Shown here: positions 6,619-6,893 of the stretch, in pieces
Layout of the letters: each line of letters begins with the position of its first letter
Numbering within the stretch: the stretch's first letter is position 1
Source: Kiritimatiellales bacterium
Lineage (GTDB): Bacteria > Verrucomicrobiota > Kiritimatiellia > Kiritimatiellales > Pontiellaceae
Reading direction: 5' to 3'
Assembly (NCBI GenBank): GCA_013042165.1
Contig: JABDQT010000253.1
Span: forward strand, 1 to 6,893
Length of the DNA: 6,893 nucleotides
The notes under the pieces: generated by a model
Told to the model about the DNA's origin: nothing
The model's database searches: none
The model's input: the letters and a program-made list of their open reading frames with translations, nothing else
Translations under genes and position numbers: made by a program

Positions 6619-6893
6619 ATGGAAATAACGCATTTAGTCGAATCGTTCAAATTTCGTTTTCAGGCTTCGGCCATCGATAACGCCCAGCGGGTTGCCGAAG
6701 AACTCCTGGCGCACGTCTTCGACTGCAAGCCGTTGGAGATCTATACCAAGGCACTGCTTCACGATGCCAGCACGCGCGAGAAGGCGGATTGCATTCGCAA
6801 ACTCGAACCCCTCGCGCAGCGCATCGAAGCCGGTGAACCGTTGCAGTATGTGATCGGCCATGTCGATTTCTGGGGGCTCCAACTCAAATGTGA
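6619..6893 (+). CDS. prmC: Peptide chain release factor N5-glutamine methyltransferase, N-terminal part (3' end outside window)
   Basis: PrmC (HemK) methylates the glutamine of the GGQ motif in release factors RF1 and RF2, using S-adenosylmethionine, which improves translation termination. Only 91 codons are in the window; the family is usually about 280 residues. This part is the N-terminal helical substrate-binding domain. It shows RVAEELLAHVF (24-34) and the characteristic GEPLQYVIG (72-80) followed by FWG (84-86), which aligns with GEPIAHLTG...FWS of the E. coli protein. The catalytic NPPY motif lies beyond the window end and cannot be checked. ATG 6619 is the only plausible start, since an in-frame TAG at 6550-6552 closes the frame and no GTG or TTG lies between. 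No Shine-Dalgarno precedes it. The common partner prfA is not immediately upstream; the repeat-filled gap and the activator gene are there instead. Confidence 0.9.
   Translation, partial: MEITHLVESFKFRFQASAIDNAQRVAEELLAHVFDCKPLEIYTKALLHDASTREKADCIRKLEPLAQRIEAGEPLQYVIGHVDFWGLQLKC

Overview
The window (6,893 bp, moderately GC-rich by eye) carries five genes, all on the + strand. They are: the 3' part of an inner-membrane RND efflux pump (1-3072, start lies upstream); a small protein that resembles the DUF4186 family (3189-3560); a bacterial poly(A) polymerase, pcnB (3644-4903); a NifA-type sigma-54 activator with GAF, AAA+ and Fis-type HTH domains (5006-6538); and the N-terminal third of a prmC/hemK-type release-factor methyltransferase (6619 to the window end). 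Gene gaps are 80 to 116 bp, so coding density is ordinary. No RNA gene, CRISPR array, insertion sequence or phage gene was seen.

The RND pump implies a Gram-negative-type envelope, and the activator implies that the cell uses sigma-54. The gene mix is chromosomal and mostly housekeeping. Start regions are mixed: the DUF4186-like gene and the activator have clear Shine-Dalgarno sequences, while pcnB and prmC have none. Together with the short degenerate heptamer repeats before prmC, this makes me lean weakly towards a PVC-type lineage such as Kiritimatiellota or Verrucomicrobiota, or a deltaproteobacterium. This is a guess, not a result.

Functionally the genes do not form an obvious pathway. 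The pump probably belongs to an upstream operon with its periplasmic adaptor. A reasonable sigma-70-like promoter (3126-3154) starts a new transcription unit before the DUF4186-like gene, possibly continuing into pcnB. The activator is an orphan: no nif genes, no histidine kinase and no convincing -24/-12 promoter are visible here.

The feature least explained by ordinary annotation is the 80-bp gap at 6539-6618. It is filled almost entirely by two convergent arrays of a degenerate 7-bp unit (about TGCYTGG) that can fold into a 10-bp stem just before the prmC start codon. I found no convincing new multi-gene system in this window.
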